Source: Calliopum simillimum | Taxonomy: Eukaryota > Arthropoda > Insecta > Diptera > Lauxaniidae | NCBI GenBank assembly: GCA_951812925.1 | Contig: OX638371.1 | Span: 117,451,124 to 117,515,123, forward strand | Length of the DNA: 64,000 nucleotides | Reading direction: 5' to 3' | Shown: positions 45,959-56,326 of the stretch, in pieces | Numbering within the stretch: position 1 is the stretch's first letter | Layout of the letters: every line of letters starts with the position of its first letter | Notes under the pieces: generated by a model | The model's database searches: none | What the model was told of the DNA's origin: nothing | What the model saw: only the letters and a program-made list of their open reading frames with translations | Program-made: the position numbers and the translations under genes

Positions 45959-47181
45959 GGGGAATGTCGTCAGGGTTGGGCCACTTTTTAACTTTCCTCT
46001 GTATCTTTTTCATATATTTGAATACTACCAAATTATTTGTTTTATTTAAAAGTGCGGACCTTTATCTGTAACATACCTCTAGGACAACTCGCTGCGATTT
46101 CGCAAAAAAGAGTTATTGACGAAACTAAAAAAAAAAAAGTAGTCAGGGTTGGGCCATTGTAGTCAGGGTTGGGCCACAACCAAATATCGATGAAATATGT
46201 ACAAAAATAGTGAGTAATGAATAGCATGAAACTTTTTATTGTTTTTTATTCGATTATACAAAATTCCGATGAGAAATATCCTTAATAACATTAATCTGAA
46301 TCGCAATTTGGGCATACATAGTAACTTTTTGTGAGATTGCCACTTCAAGTGCACGTCTCGCTTGCATTCAAAGCGTGCGATTGAATTATTTCAATTCAAA
46401 CTTTTTTAGGCGTTTTCGAAGCATCGCGCATCTGTTGCTATTTCTGTACTTCTTCGCGTTTCTCTGGGAGGTTAAGAACGTGCTTTTCATCGGGGGCCCC
46501 CGATTAGATTTCACTGTTGGCGCCGCCGTTTGCAGAGGCCCGACGAATGACAAAATCGTAGAAAAGGTGGACTCCTGAGATGAAGAAGTTGAACCCTGAG
46601 AAGAAGCCGATAGTTCCTCGTGCGTTTCACTCGTTTCTTTCTCGTGCTTGTCCATATAACTCGCTACTTTTCCGTTTGTGTCATCTCTGGGGGTATCCAA
46701 AACTGTAATGTTAATGTTCTGTGTTCCGAAAAACCGATTGAGTGATGTTATTTTACTGATTCTAAATAAAAATTGATGTGGCCCAACCCTGACTACACAA
46801 GTGGCCCAGCCCTGACGACTAGCAAGTTTTTCGATCGCTCAATACTACACGTGAACAGGTTAGGAAATCGAATTTTCCCTTTGGGAACTTGATAATGGTT
46901 CACCCCTTAATGGATACATATACTTACTTTTGCGGTGGCATTATTCTTTTCCAAGTTTTGAGTCGTTTTTCACTGCTATTACAAAATTTTTTTAACTATC
47001 GAAAACAACACCAAGGCACAAAAATTTTTAATGACAATCCCGGTGACAAGCAATGCTTAAAAAAGTTTTCTGGCATCGAGAACAATAATTCGACGCTATA
47101 ACACAGATGGCAGCACTTGTCATATTCGAGAAATAGCAGTGGCCCAACCCTGACAGCGGCCCAACCCTGACGACATTCCCC
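45959..47181. mobile_element. 1.2-kb TIR element with CAGGGTTGGGCCAC repeats at both ends
   Basis: Inverted tips GGGGAATGTCGTCAGGG. The 14-mer CAGGGTTGGGCCAC or a one-base variant occurs three times on plus near the left (45971, 46144, 46164) and four times on minus towards the right (46778, 46801, 47139, 47157). Minus-strand frame 46386-46700 encodes a Ser/Thr/Glu-rich and then basic 104-residue peptide with no recognised domain; next to it a Cys pair (YVCPNCDS) appears in another frame. Superfamily not assigned; the target duplication is unclear. Confidence 0.65.
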
Positions 47182-49171
47182 TATATTCTGTCTAAAAATA
47201 GAAATTGTTACTTAAATTATAAAAGTCAAAATGATTATATATTTTTATGATATTTACCTTACTCGAGTGGAGTAAAAATTATGAAACTTATTTTTGTGCG
47301 TGAAAAAAATAACATTATTTTATAAATTCAAAATGGAAACACATTTTTGGCTGAAAGTATAATTTTGTTCTTTACATAATGACAATTGTAGACAATTTGG
47401 AGTAAATATTACTTTATTATTTAACTATATTTTTTTTTGTAAATATAACTTTACGGACTTTATCAACAAGTTCACACGTAAGGTAATTTATGTTTGAAAT
47501 TCGTTTATGTGTACGAATGTCAATAAGGGCATAATAAATTTGAGTGTCTTGAAAAACGTCTTTTGCCATTTATTCGTGGACACGAAGGTACTGTAATATT
47601 CTGGCCAAATCTAGCCACCTCTCACTACTTTAAAGCTATCACAGAAAGAATAAAAATGTACGACGAAACAACTGTACGAATCTTAATAAAGGGCATTAAG
47701 AAAAATTTACAATTTTTTGAGGAAATAAATATTTGTTCACAGTTTTAAAGTTATTTTTATTCTTTATACTGCTCATTAATAAAAAAAAAAATAAAAAAAT
47801 GCATTGCCTATTTATTTATTGATGAAAAACAAAGTGTAAATTTTTTCTGGGACAGTCCTTATTATTATTACAGCGATAAAGGATTTAAATTTAAATCTAC
47901 AATTTTACTTACATAATTCCACATAAGTTTAAAATTTTTATTTTTGTTTGCGAATGCTAAACAAATGATATATATGTACTATTGTTTAGATACATATCCT
48001 AAAATTGTTTTACATTTTTAACTAAAAATCAAGTTAGCACACGGATAATAGTTGAATTATATTAATATATGCGCTAAAATCAGTCAGTCATTAATATTTC
48101 GTGTAGAACGATGATGAGCTTCAAGACTGTGATTCTTAATGATATGGAAAGATGCAACGAATTTTGGAGGTGCCATCAGTTTATCTGTAATATGAGTATG
48201 AGTAATGTGGCATAGCATATCATTGGAAATTTAGGAAATTCATTTTAATGAATAAACGATTTTAGGAGGATGTCGAGAATGGTCGAATAGTGTTTTTGAA
48301 AACTTGATTTCTTCACAAATATTGAAGTGTATACGAAGGGAATAACAAAATATTGGATAATGATCTTCTGTACAAAATGAAATCGACTCGATGGGCTCCA
48401 CAAATTTTAAATGAGATCCAAAAAGAAGTTCGAGGGCATTTTGGCCAATATTTCGTAAACGAATTCGATATGGACCGAATCCTTCTTTTAAAGCAAAACA
48501 AAACTAGGTAGGGTGTTATCTTTAGGTCTAAAATTAAATATCTGGGTCCTCTTGCCTGCATTCACTTAGTTTCTGCTCAGAGCTAGCATTGACTGCATAC
48601 TAAAAACAAAAACAAATAAAACTCCAAAGCTTGAGAGTTATATTTCAAAACACTTTCTCATACATAGAATTTGATATATGTATGTATGTACCAATTTCTC
48701 ATTGCCACATTATCGTAAAAATTTATTTAGATGGCTAAAACGAAAACATTTCATTATAGAGATACTGGATCTATAAAGGTTAAGCTTAAATTTCCTTTAG
48801 TTTTAAGGTCATGCCTAAGTTAACTCAAAACCATAAATACTTTACTTTTGCATAAGTCATTAGCTTGTCAGCAAACTTCAGTAGTACTAATAATACTAAG
48901 GACTAAATATACATATCATATCATATTTTCCATAACTCTAAGACGCTAGCTGTGCTCTACTTATATTAGAAACGAAATAAATTGGAATTTCTGGCAAGCG
49001 TTTAGCAGCAATTTTTATTTTCTGCAAAACGACGGAGTTAACTGCTTAGCGATTAAACAAAAACTTCATCTCACAAACGTTGTCGATCGTTAGTACAATT
49101 ACTGCTATCAGACCATTCTAGATCTGATTGAGGATATGGCGGTGCACTCTTTTCGAAACGTTTCTCTTTTA

Positions 49172-50406
49172 AAGGGTGGTTTTTTTAGAGGTTTGTTTTT
49201 CGAAAAGAGATAAAACTGGCATTTTGTGGTCAAATCTGGCAAATCTAATGTCATTTATGTTCAATTTGGTTTGCCATTTCATCATGAACAGGTTGACAAA
49301 AGAACAACGCTTGCAAATCGTGCAAATTTATTTCGAAAATAATGGTTCGGTTCGCGAAGTTTACCGCAAGCTCCGTCCATTTTATGGTCGACATAATCGT
49401 CCATCAGAGCAATTAATTCGGTTAACCATTGGTCGTTTTCGCACTACGTTTATTCTATGTGATAATACGCATCCGCAGAGACGTCGAACAGTGCGCACCG
49501 AAGAAACAATTGCCGCTGTAGAGCAAAATGTTGAAGAGGACCCGAATGAATCGATTCGCCACCGTGCACAGCAATTGGAGCTTTGTCCATCAACTTTATG
49601 GAAGATTTTGCGCAAAGATCTTGGCTTGCGACCTTACAAGATCCAGCTTGTGCAAGAATTAAATCCGCGAGACCATGCAATGCGTCGTGATTTTGGTGTA
49701 TGGGCCGAAAATGAGATTGATCTCGATGCTGATTTTCATCGCAAAATTTTGTTCAGTAATGAGGCTCATTTTTGGTTGAATGGCTACGTCAACAAGCAAA
49801 ATTGCCGCATTTGGAGTGAAGAGAATCCACATGAGACCCTTGAGACGCCATTACATCCACAAAAACTGACTGTTTGGTGTGCTCTATGGGCTGGTGGAGT
49901 CATTGGGCCATACTTCTTCCGAAATAATGCTGGAGAGTCAGTTACCGTTAATGGAGACCGGTATAGAGCCATGATAACCGACTATTTTGTTCCCGATTTG
50001 GATGGCATGAATGTGGATGAGTTGTGGTTCCAACAAGACGGCGCTACATGCCACACAGCGCACGTCACAATCGATTTATTGAAGGAAACATTCGATGAGC
50101 GCATAATTTCGCGGAATGGACCTGTCAATTGGCCACCAAGATCGTGTGATTTGACACCATTGGATTATTTTCTTTGGGGATATGTGAAGTCGCTCGTCTA
50201 CGCCAACAAACCAGAAACGTTAGGGGACTTGGAAGCCAACATTCGTGGCGTTATTGCCGACATACGGCCCCATATGCTCGAAAAAGTGGTTAAACATTAA
50301 TGGCATAAAATTATCCTTAAAATAAAGCCAAATTGGTGGACATTAAAACGATTTTCTTGTGTTTTATTTTAATTCGAAGTTCTATACCTCTAAAAAAAAC
50401 ACCCTT
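49172..50406 (+). mobile_element. DD41D (rosa-type) mariner-superfamily transposon, full length
   Basis: 1235-bp element with inverted tips AAGGGTG(G/T)TTTTTTTAGAGGT and a TA duplication (49170-49171 and 50407-50408). Comparison with arm A shows the clean insertion site at a single TA in the exon copy. It carries one open transposase frame. It is absent from arm A, so it jumped in after the duplication. Confidence 0.92.
49284..50300 (+). CDS. DD41D transposase, first catalytic Asp changed to Asn
   Basis: 338 residues if started at the ATG at 49284 (MNRLTKEQRLQIV...), chosen because the helix-turn-helix domain begins there; the frame is open upstream to 49176. N-terminal helix-turn-helix (DUF4817-like, RLQIVQIYFENNGSVREVYR) at about 8-50, then an RxxxxLGLRPYKIQ linker region, and the DDE-type catalytic core. 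The triad positions are residue 159 (FSNEAHF, Asn instead of Asp), Asp252 (WFQQDGATCHT) and Asp294 (TPLDYFLWGY). The last two are separated by 41 residues, the mark of the rosa group. The frame is otherwise uninterrupted, but the Asn should abolish metal-dependent cutting. The relic at 25.8-26.5 kb keeps Asp there. Confidence 0.92.
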   Translation: MNRLTKEQRLQIVQIYFENNGSVREVYRKLRPFYGRHNRPSEQLIRLTIGRFRTTFILCDNTHPQRRRTVRTEETIAAVEQNVEEDPNESIRHRAQQLELCPSTLWKILRKDLGLRPYKIQLVQELNPRDHAMRRDFGVWAENEIDLDADFHRKILFSNEAHFWLNGYVNKQNCRIWSEENPHETLETPLHPQKLTVWCALWAGGVIGPYFFRNNAGESVTVNGDRYRAMITDYFVPDLDGMNVDELWFQQDGATCHTAHVTIDLLKETFDERIISRNGPVNWPPRSCDLTPLDYFLWGYVKSLVYANKPETLGDLEANIRGVIADIRPHMLEKVVKH

Positions 50407-51937
50407 TATATTTAATTTTTTAACATTTTGGGTTTTCGAACTTGCTGAATTTTTACATTTCAATGAACGTTTTGCCTTAGGAGATGTAGGGAAGTTTACG
50501 GGCTTGCAGGTCGGTTGCATCACTGGCTCATTTATGATCTCATACTCATTAATATTTCTTGTCGAACGACGATGAGCTTCAAGATTTTGTGATTCTGAAT
50601 GATATGGGAAAGATGCAACGAATTTTGGAGGTGCCAGTTCACCATTTATCGAATTATCACACTGTGGTACTGTTCGAAATTGTGATGGCAGCATTTTATT
50701 CTCACAAGGTGTTGATGGCGAAAGATCGGTAAACTCAGTCTTAGCCTCAGATTCGATTGAACACATGCTCTGTCGTGAGATTTCCTTTTGCATGGAGTTC
50801 TTTGAGGGATAGTCATCAATACATGCAACTTGAGGAAAAGGAAGTCGGCTACGAATAGAATTTTCACGTTTACCAAAGCGTTGAGCAAGATAGTCTTCGT
50901 CAGAGTTATTTTTAATAGGACTGTGCGCTGATGTTGAGTGATGATTACGGCAAAGTTTATTCGATTTCTGATTTGTGTCGTCATAGTTATTGTCGTTCTT
51001 TACTGAAATATTACAGCAGCTACTTACGTCGGCAAAATATACCTCTGACTCAGTGGGATCACGGCTTTCCTGATTATCCGTATGCGTTGTGGGTGTACTC
51101 TCAGCATCGGCACTATTTTGAAAGGCTGAGTTCTCTACTCCAACAGATTGATGTCGTCGTATTGACTACACTCGAGTCATATTAATGCCTGCATTTTGTC
51201 CAAGCATGTTTGTGTTATCAGCAGTTTCAACAAGTTCAGGATAACTGTGCTCATTATTTGCCATAGACATGTCATTTTCCAAATTTACGTTATTTGTGAA
51301 AACATTCTGCACGTTTACACGTTGAGAAGATTGTGAATTCGGCCCAATGCTTTTAATACCGGCCTCTACGCGTTTCTTGACCTTACGCGTTGGTAGTGTA
51401 TTTGAGAATCGATCACGGGAGCCACCACCACAACCATCACTATCTGAGAAAGTGTTTTCATAATCTCCACCCTTTGACTTGAAACCATTCGCTGCTTGTC
51501 TCTTACTGGTCAAACTACGCATGCTGGATGATTGCGCAGCACAAAACGCTGTACCGTCAGTTCCCTGATTTCCATCAATATAAGCAGATCGGTAATGCGA
51601 ACGACATTCAATGCCAGTGGCTGGTCAGCAACAACAGACGTTGTAGATTGGGATGCCGCGTTAGGACAAACTGAATTTACTGCATGCATATAATAGTAAC
51701 CACGACGAGAAGGACTATTGGGGTCGCTATATGGAGGCGGAGGCCCCCAATTGCCGCTTGCGATGACCATTTGAGAGGGTACCTTCATTTATCGGCGGCA
51801 CTGCTGCTGTCGTATTTGAGAATCCATACTGTGAATCCGGACTGGATGGGGTTTGACGAAATCTGTTACTTGTAAGGGGTGAATTACGTTGCCACGGCAT
51901 ACGAGGCCAACTCCAGCCTTCTACTCTGCTTCTTGCT

Positions 51938-52530
51938 ACCGACTTAAGAAGTTTTTCCTTATAGTCTAAGATCCGGCAGTAAAAAAACGTATCGATCGAG
52001 TTTTTAGTTAAAATATATATTTAGAAATGGGGGAATATATTTTTGCTGGGTTGCCTCTCAAAACGTGGCCGCAAGTATTATCAAATTGCGATAACTAATG
52101 AACCGTGAGTCTCACGGGGAAAAGTGCCAAAATCTTTTTTATGAAGAATCATATGCTCTACATGTAATTTACATTATATGCCAAAAAAAACTTACCGTTT
52201 AAGAATTATTTATTAAAAACCGATTTTTTTTACGCAATAAACAATAAACGTAAAAAAATCGGTTTTTAACAAATAACTCCTAAGCGGTAAATTTCTTTTT
52301 ACCTATAATGTAAATTACTTGTATAGCATATGAGTCTCCATAAAAAAGATCTGGGTACTTTTTCTCGTGAGACTCACGGTTCATAAGTTATCGCAATTTG
52401 ATAATATTTGCGGCCACATTGTGATAGGCAACCCGGCAAAAATATGTTCCCCCATTCATAAATATATGTAAAAACTAGATTTTAACTAAAAACTCGATCG
52501 ATAAATTTTTTTACTGCCGGATCTCGTACT
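51938..52530. repeat. Foldback element at the outer end of arm B
   Basis: A palindrome from AGATCCGGCAGTAAAAAA to its complement ending near 52530, arms about 270 bp. It includes tcgatcgagtttttagtt, gggttgcct and gtggccgcaa blocks and an inner hairpin with 'aaaaatcggtttttaa'. It is an inverted near copy of 43171-43660 and extends about 20-30 bp beyond the tip into shared flank (cgacttaagaagtttttcct). A Tc1-like tip fragment (tctgggactgtcc) follows near 52620. Confidence 0.8.
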
Positions 52531-52664
52531 ATTATCGCCACAAATATTATATTTATTTAAACATCTTGTTATACTTAAAAAAAATGGCATCCATATTTCG
52601 ATGCAAAAGTGTTAATTTTTCTGGGACTGTCCTTTATACTGAAATCATTGTTTTTGAAGCGCCC

Positions 52665-53165
52665 TGCACACGGGTATATACACTTTATCCTTCCTATTGT
52701 AACGCAGAGAAGGAGGCGTGGAAAGTATGGAAGATTATATGAATATATTTTTGATCACCGCCACCATCTGAGTCGCTATAGCCATGTCCGTCTGTCTGTC
52801 TGTTGAATTAATTTTAAAATGCTTTGGAAGCAAGGTAGTTCGATGAAATTTTGTCATAAAAGTTAGCTAGTGAGATTGAAAATAAGCGAAATCAGACAAC
52901 GGACACGCCACATTTAACACGCAATTTTATGAGCATTATTCACGATAGCGCATCCAAAATGCAGGTAAATACTAAGGATAGTAGGTGCAAGCTCTGAGCA
53001 GAAACTAAGTGAATTCAGACAAGGAGCGGTACATCCCATATAAGCATAAATTTCAAAATCACATATTGAAAGCATTTTTTGAGATAATCCAACCAAATTT
53101 CACTCAGATATTAAGGATAATAAATGCAAGCTCCGATCAGAAACTTGATTAATTCAGACAAAAAA
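52665..53165 (-). repeat. Dispersed 'gtgccacgcc' repeat, minus orientation, partial
   Basis: Reverse-complement match to the family at 661-1577: it starts with the 3' end (cgggtatatacactttatcc, aacgcagagaaggaggcgtg), then the catgtccgtctgtctg run and modules up to about 53165, with the 5' end missing. It abuts the 3' end of the chitinase gene. Confidence 0.65.
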
Positions 53166-53182
53166 AAAAGTTCTTATATTTT

Positions 53183-53188
53183 TTTATT
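53183..53188 (-). promoter_or_regulatory. Possible polyadenylation signal of the chitinase gene
   Basis: AATAAA on the minus strand (TTTATT on plus) about 60 bp past the stop codon. Other A-rich hexamers lie nearby, so this is only the best match by position. Confidence 0.35.
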
Positions 53189-53245
53189 AAGTATTTACAA
53201 TAAAATAGATCTTACCTATTAAATTTGTTTTTTATAACCTAAGCG

Positions 53246-55004
53246 TCAAAATAAACTTAGCACACTTGCTATTAATAATAAAAATGATCCGGTCAGCGCT
53301 GCACTTGCACTTCCTTTGTGATCATCTATGGTTCCATGAGGAATTTCATTTTCTGTTATGTCTCGTAAATCTTGTTCGATTTCGTCTATTGCTAGCAGAG
53401 TTGCTTCGTTTATTGTTCGTAGTAACGGGTAATTAGAATTTAAACGTTTTGGCACAGTGAGACGACCAGGTCCAAATTTAAAATCGGCATACGCATCTTC
53501 TGCTGGCTCACATGATCCCAAAAAATCATCAGTATCCACAGACCAAATCATAACACCTGCCAAATGCTTTTTTATAGCGAATTTAACTTTGTTAGCAATT
53601 GAGCGTGAGCTATCAAAAGTTACAACTTTAATTAATCCATTTAAATGATCCCGCTCAGAACGTGCCAATATTTGTGAAGTTTTCGCATCCCAACTAGTGG
53701 TCCAGCCAGAAGTTTTATTACTTAATATTGCACAAATTTCATTATAACCTAAGAAGCCATCTTCACGTGTGTAGGGCCCTTGGAATCCAGTGCCGTCGGT
53801 ATCATCGTTAATGTTGCCATCAAATGGAGTCTTAAAGGTTCTACCATAGAATGGTAAACCTAAAACAAGTTTCGCTGGAGGTGCACCCAATTTAATGAGA
53901 TACTCAATTGTATATTGCTAAAATAAAAGATGGTTATTCTGAAATTAATTCGCCATCGAGAAAATATAGGATATCAAAATCTTACCACACTTAGTTCGTC
54001 ATCTTTGTTGGCTGTCGTCAATGGTGCGTTATATCCAATTTTTTTATCCCAGCTACCATGATAGTCATAGCACATTATATGCAAGAAATCTAAAAATCGC
54101 GATAATTGTCGCACATCATATGCCTGATCGATTACATTTTTGGCGGCACCAATTGCCGATGTTAAAATCAAATCGTATTTATCAAATTCTTCACGTAGTT
54201 CTTTTGTCAATAACACAAAGTTTTCACGATCTCTTGGCTTCCCACCGCGTTGAGTTGGATATTCCCAATCCAAGTCTAGGCCATCAAAATTATACTTGCG
54301 TACAAAGCTGGTAACTTGTTTAACAAATTTGCCACGTTGAGATGCATCCGAAACAAGTAAGGAGTAGTTAGCGGATCCCTCATTCCAACCACCAATTGCC
54401 AAACTCACTTTCAAATGGGGATGAGAACGCTTTAAGCCTGTGAGTCGTTCAAAACCATTCTTACCGTATTCATCTTTAAGATCTTGCCAGGGATCTGAAA
54501 AGATATCTTATACTTATTACGAGTGATATGGAAATATTGTAAGATAAATAACTTGCCCAGTGACTTAATAGCCGCTTGTGTTACATCTAATCCAGCAAAC
54601 GCGTACACAGCATGAGTGCACAAGTTTGCATCAAAATTTTCTATAGCATATGCGCCAGATCCTGGTCTATAAACAGCCCATGTTGAAATGTAGCAAACAA
54701 CGATCTTATCATGACTGGGACCTAATGAAATGTTAAAAGTTATATAGTTATATAGTACTACTGTCTACTCAAAACATACAATGTGCAAGGTACTGAGGTA
54801 TGTATGTATGTATGCGTCATCTGTTTTACCTGATTATATGTATATAAGTATCAGTCCGTCATTATTGCAAGGGATGTAAAGGATATTATTTTGTTCTAAT
54901 TAGCTTTATGTACCTGTTTTTGCTGAAGCCAACGTAATGACAGAAAAAACCGCAAAAAGTGTAAGAAAGGTTTGCCTTCCTCTTAACGGCCAAAAAGAAA
55001 TCAT
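53246..55004 (-). CDS. Cht2: Family-18 chitinase, most like insect Cht2
   Basis: Four exons on minus: 55004-54913, 54714-54557, 54494-53986, 53917-53246, giving 476 residues. A signal peptide spans about residues 1-28 (TLFAVFSVITLASA). Glycoside hydrolase 18 motifs are complete: KVSLAIGGWNEGS, FDGLDLDWEYP with catalytic Asp157, Asp159 and Glu161, MCYDYHG, and GVMIWSVDTDDF. It should cleave chitin outside the cell. There is no chitin-binding domain; a tail of about 70 residues follows the barrel and ends in a hydrophobic stretch (AALTGSFLLLIASVLSLF) that could be a GPI-anchor signal or membrane anchor. Intron 2 has a GC donor (CTGG|GCAAGT), required to restore SLDPWQDL. Single catalytic domain, length and C-terminal words suggest Cht2 (group VII); a group IV chitinase is the alternative. 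Confidence 0.88.
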
Positions 55005-55081
55005 CTGTAAATAACAAATCAAAATATCATGCACTAATTAAATTTTAAAATTACGATATCTGTGGTAAAAAGGAATAACAA

Positions 55082-55937
55082 ACTAGTGACCTTTGGCCTG
55101 GCCAAAAAATAAATACCCTACAGTGCAGTATTTTGAAAATTTTGCTTATATGGGATGTGTCCCGCCCTCTTGTCCGAGTTCACCCAGTTTGCTCAGAGCT
55201 TGCATTTATAGTTCTTAGTGACTGATTATCTCAAAGAACGTTTTCAGTATATCGTTTTGGAGCTATTGCTTATATAGGAGGTGCCACACCCTCTTGTCCG
55301 GGTTCGTCTAGTTTTAGCTTAGAGCGTGCATTTATAGTCTTTAGCATTTGATTGAAATTTAGTTGGATTATATCAAAAAACTCTTTCAGTATAGCATTTT
55401 GAAACTTTTGCTTATATGGAAGGTGCCACGCCCCCTTGTCCGAGTTCACCCAATTTTCGTTGAGAGCTTGCATTTATAATTCTTAGTGTCTGAAACAAAT
55501 TGGGTTTGATTATCTCTATAAACGCTGTCAATATAGCGTTTTGAAGCATTTGCTATATGGGAGGTGCCACGTCCTCTTGTCCAGCTTTTTCTCAGAGCTT
55601 GCGCTTACAATATGTTGTATTTATGTGTATTTTGGTTGCATTGTCGTGAAAAATACTCCTAAAGTTGCATTTTGAATATATTTTTTATATGGGTGGTAGG
55701 CGTGTCTGTTGACCGATTGTGCTCATTTTCAATAAATTTCACTGAGTTATCTTGCTCAGTTTTCTCAAAAAATGTATTTCCACACACAACCAGCCACCCA
55801 GCCAGACAGACGGACATGGCTCAGGAGGTGCCACTGATCAAGAATATATATACTTTTCTATATCTGCCGCTCCTTCTTCAATGCGTTACAAACGGAAGGA
55901 CGAAGTGAATATACCATGGGTGTAGGGTATAAAAAAA
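55082..55937 (+). repeat. Dispersed 'gtgccacgcc' repeat, copy 3, full length
   Basis: The best preserved copy: 5' tip ctagtgacctttggcctggc, four modules with cttatatgggaggtgccacg-type words near 55147, 55278, 55427 and 55563 (about 130-145 bp apart), the cagccagacagacg run, 'gatcaagaatatatatactt' and the 3' tip gtgtagggtataaaaaa. It lies just upstream of the chitinase gene, in convergent orientation with respect to its promoter. Confidence 0.75.
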
Positions 55938-56326
55938 TATAAGCTGTGTTCACGATCGGAAGCATTTAGACTTGCAAAGTAGCAAAATAGCAACAATTTC
56001 CACTTGATTATGAGCAGTATTAAAAGTATAAGCATTGCAAGCTATTTCTCTGAGAAAATCGTATGAGCAAAGGGAGCAAGAGCATAAACAAAAACTTATT
56101 TACATAATCATGTGTTGATTTTTAAAAAATAAAATACCTATTGTTTTCATACAACTTATAGCTAAGGAGATATTTTTTGACAATCCTAAAACTTAGAAAA
56201 AAACTGTTTTTGCAAAATATCTCCAAAACAATGTACTGAAGAAAAAACTATTTCATACATTTTGTAGAACATGCAATTCCCCATTAATATCCCTACGAAA
56301 ATTTTTTCTGCCGACTTATCGTTCAT

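Larger units (their letters stand above)
47481..51937 (-). repeat. Arm B of a large inverted duplication
   Basis: Reverse-complement copy of arm A (36085-41613). In order on plus: Tc1-like relic with two internal deletions (47481-47862), 3' flank of gene 2 (47863-49070), and the last exon in reverse (49071-51937), interrupted by the DD41D element at 49172-50406. The outer junction at about 51937 runs straight into an inverted copy of sequence from the spacer (43.2-43.66 kb). Confidence 0.9.
49071..51937 (-). pseudogene. Inactivated copy of the gene 2 last exon
   Basis: Same sequence as 36085-37769 but with clear breaks: a 59-bp deletion matching 36251-36309, a one-base deletion in the ccacatggc word (near 51612), a CAG to TAG stop at 51166-51168, and the DD41D insertion near the end. 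It lacks the membrane-spanning exons and any promoter of its own. It cannot make the protein; its interest is as a source of antisense RNA. Confidence 0.92.
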
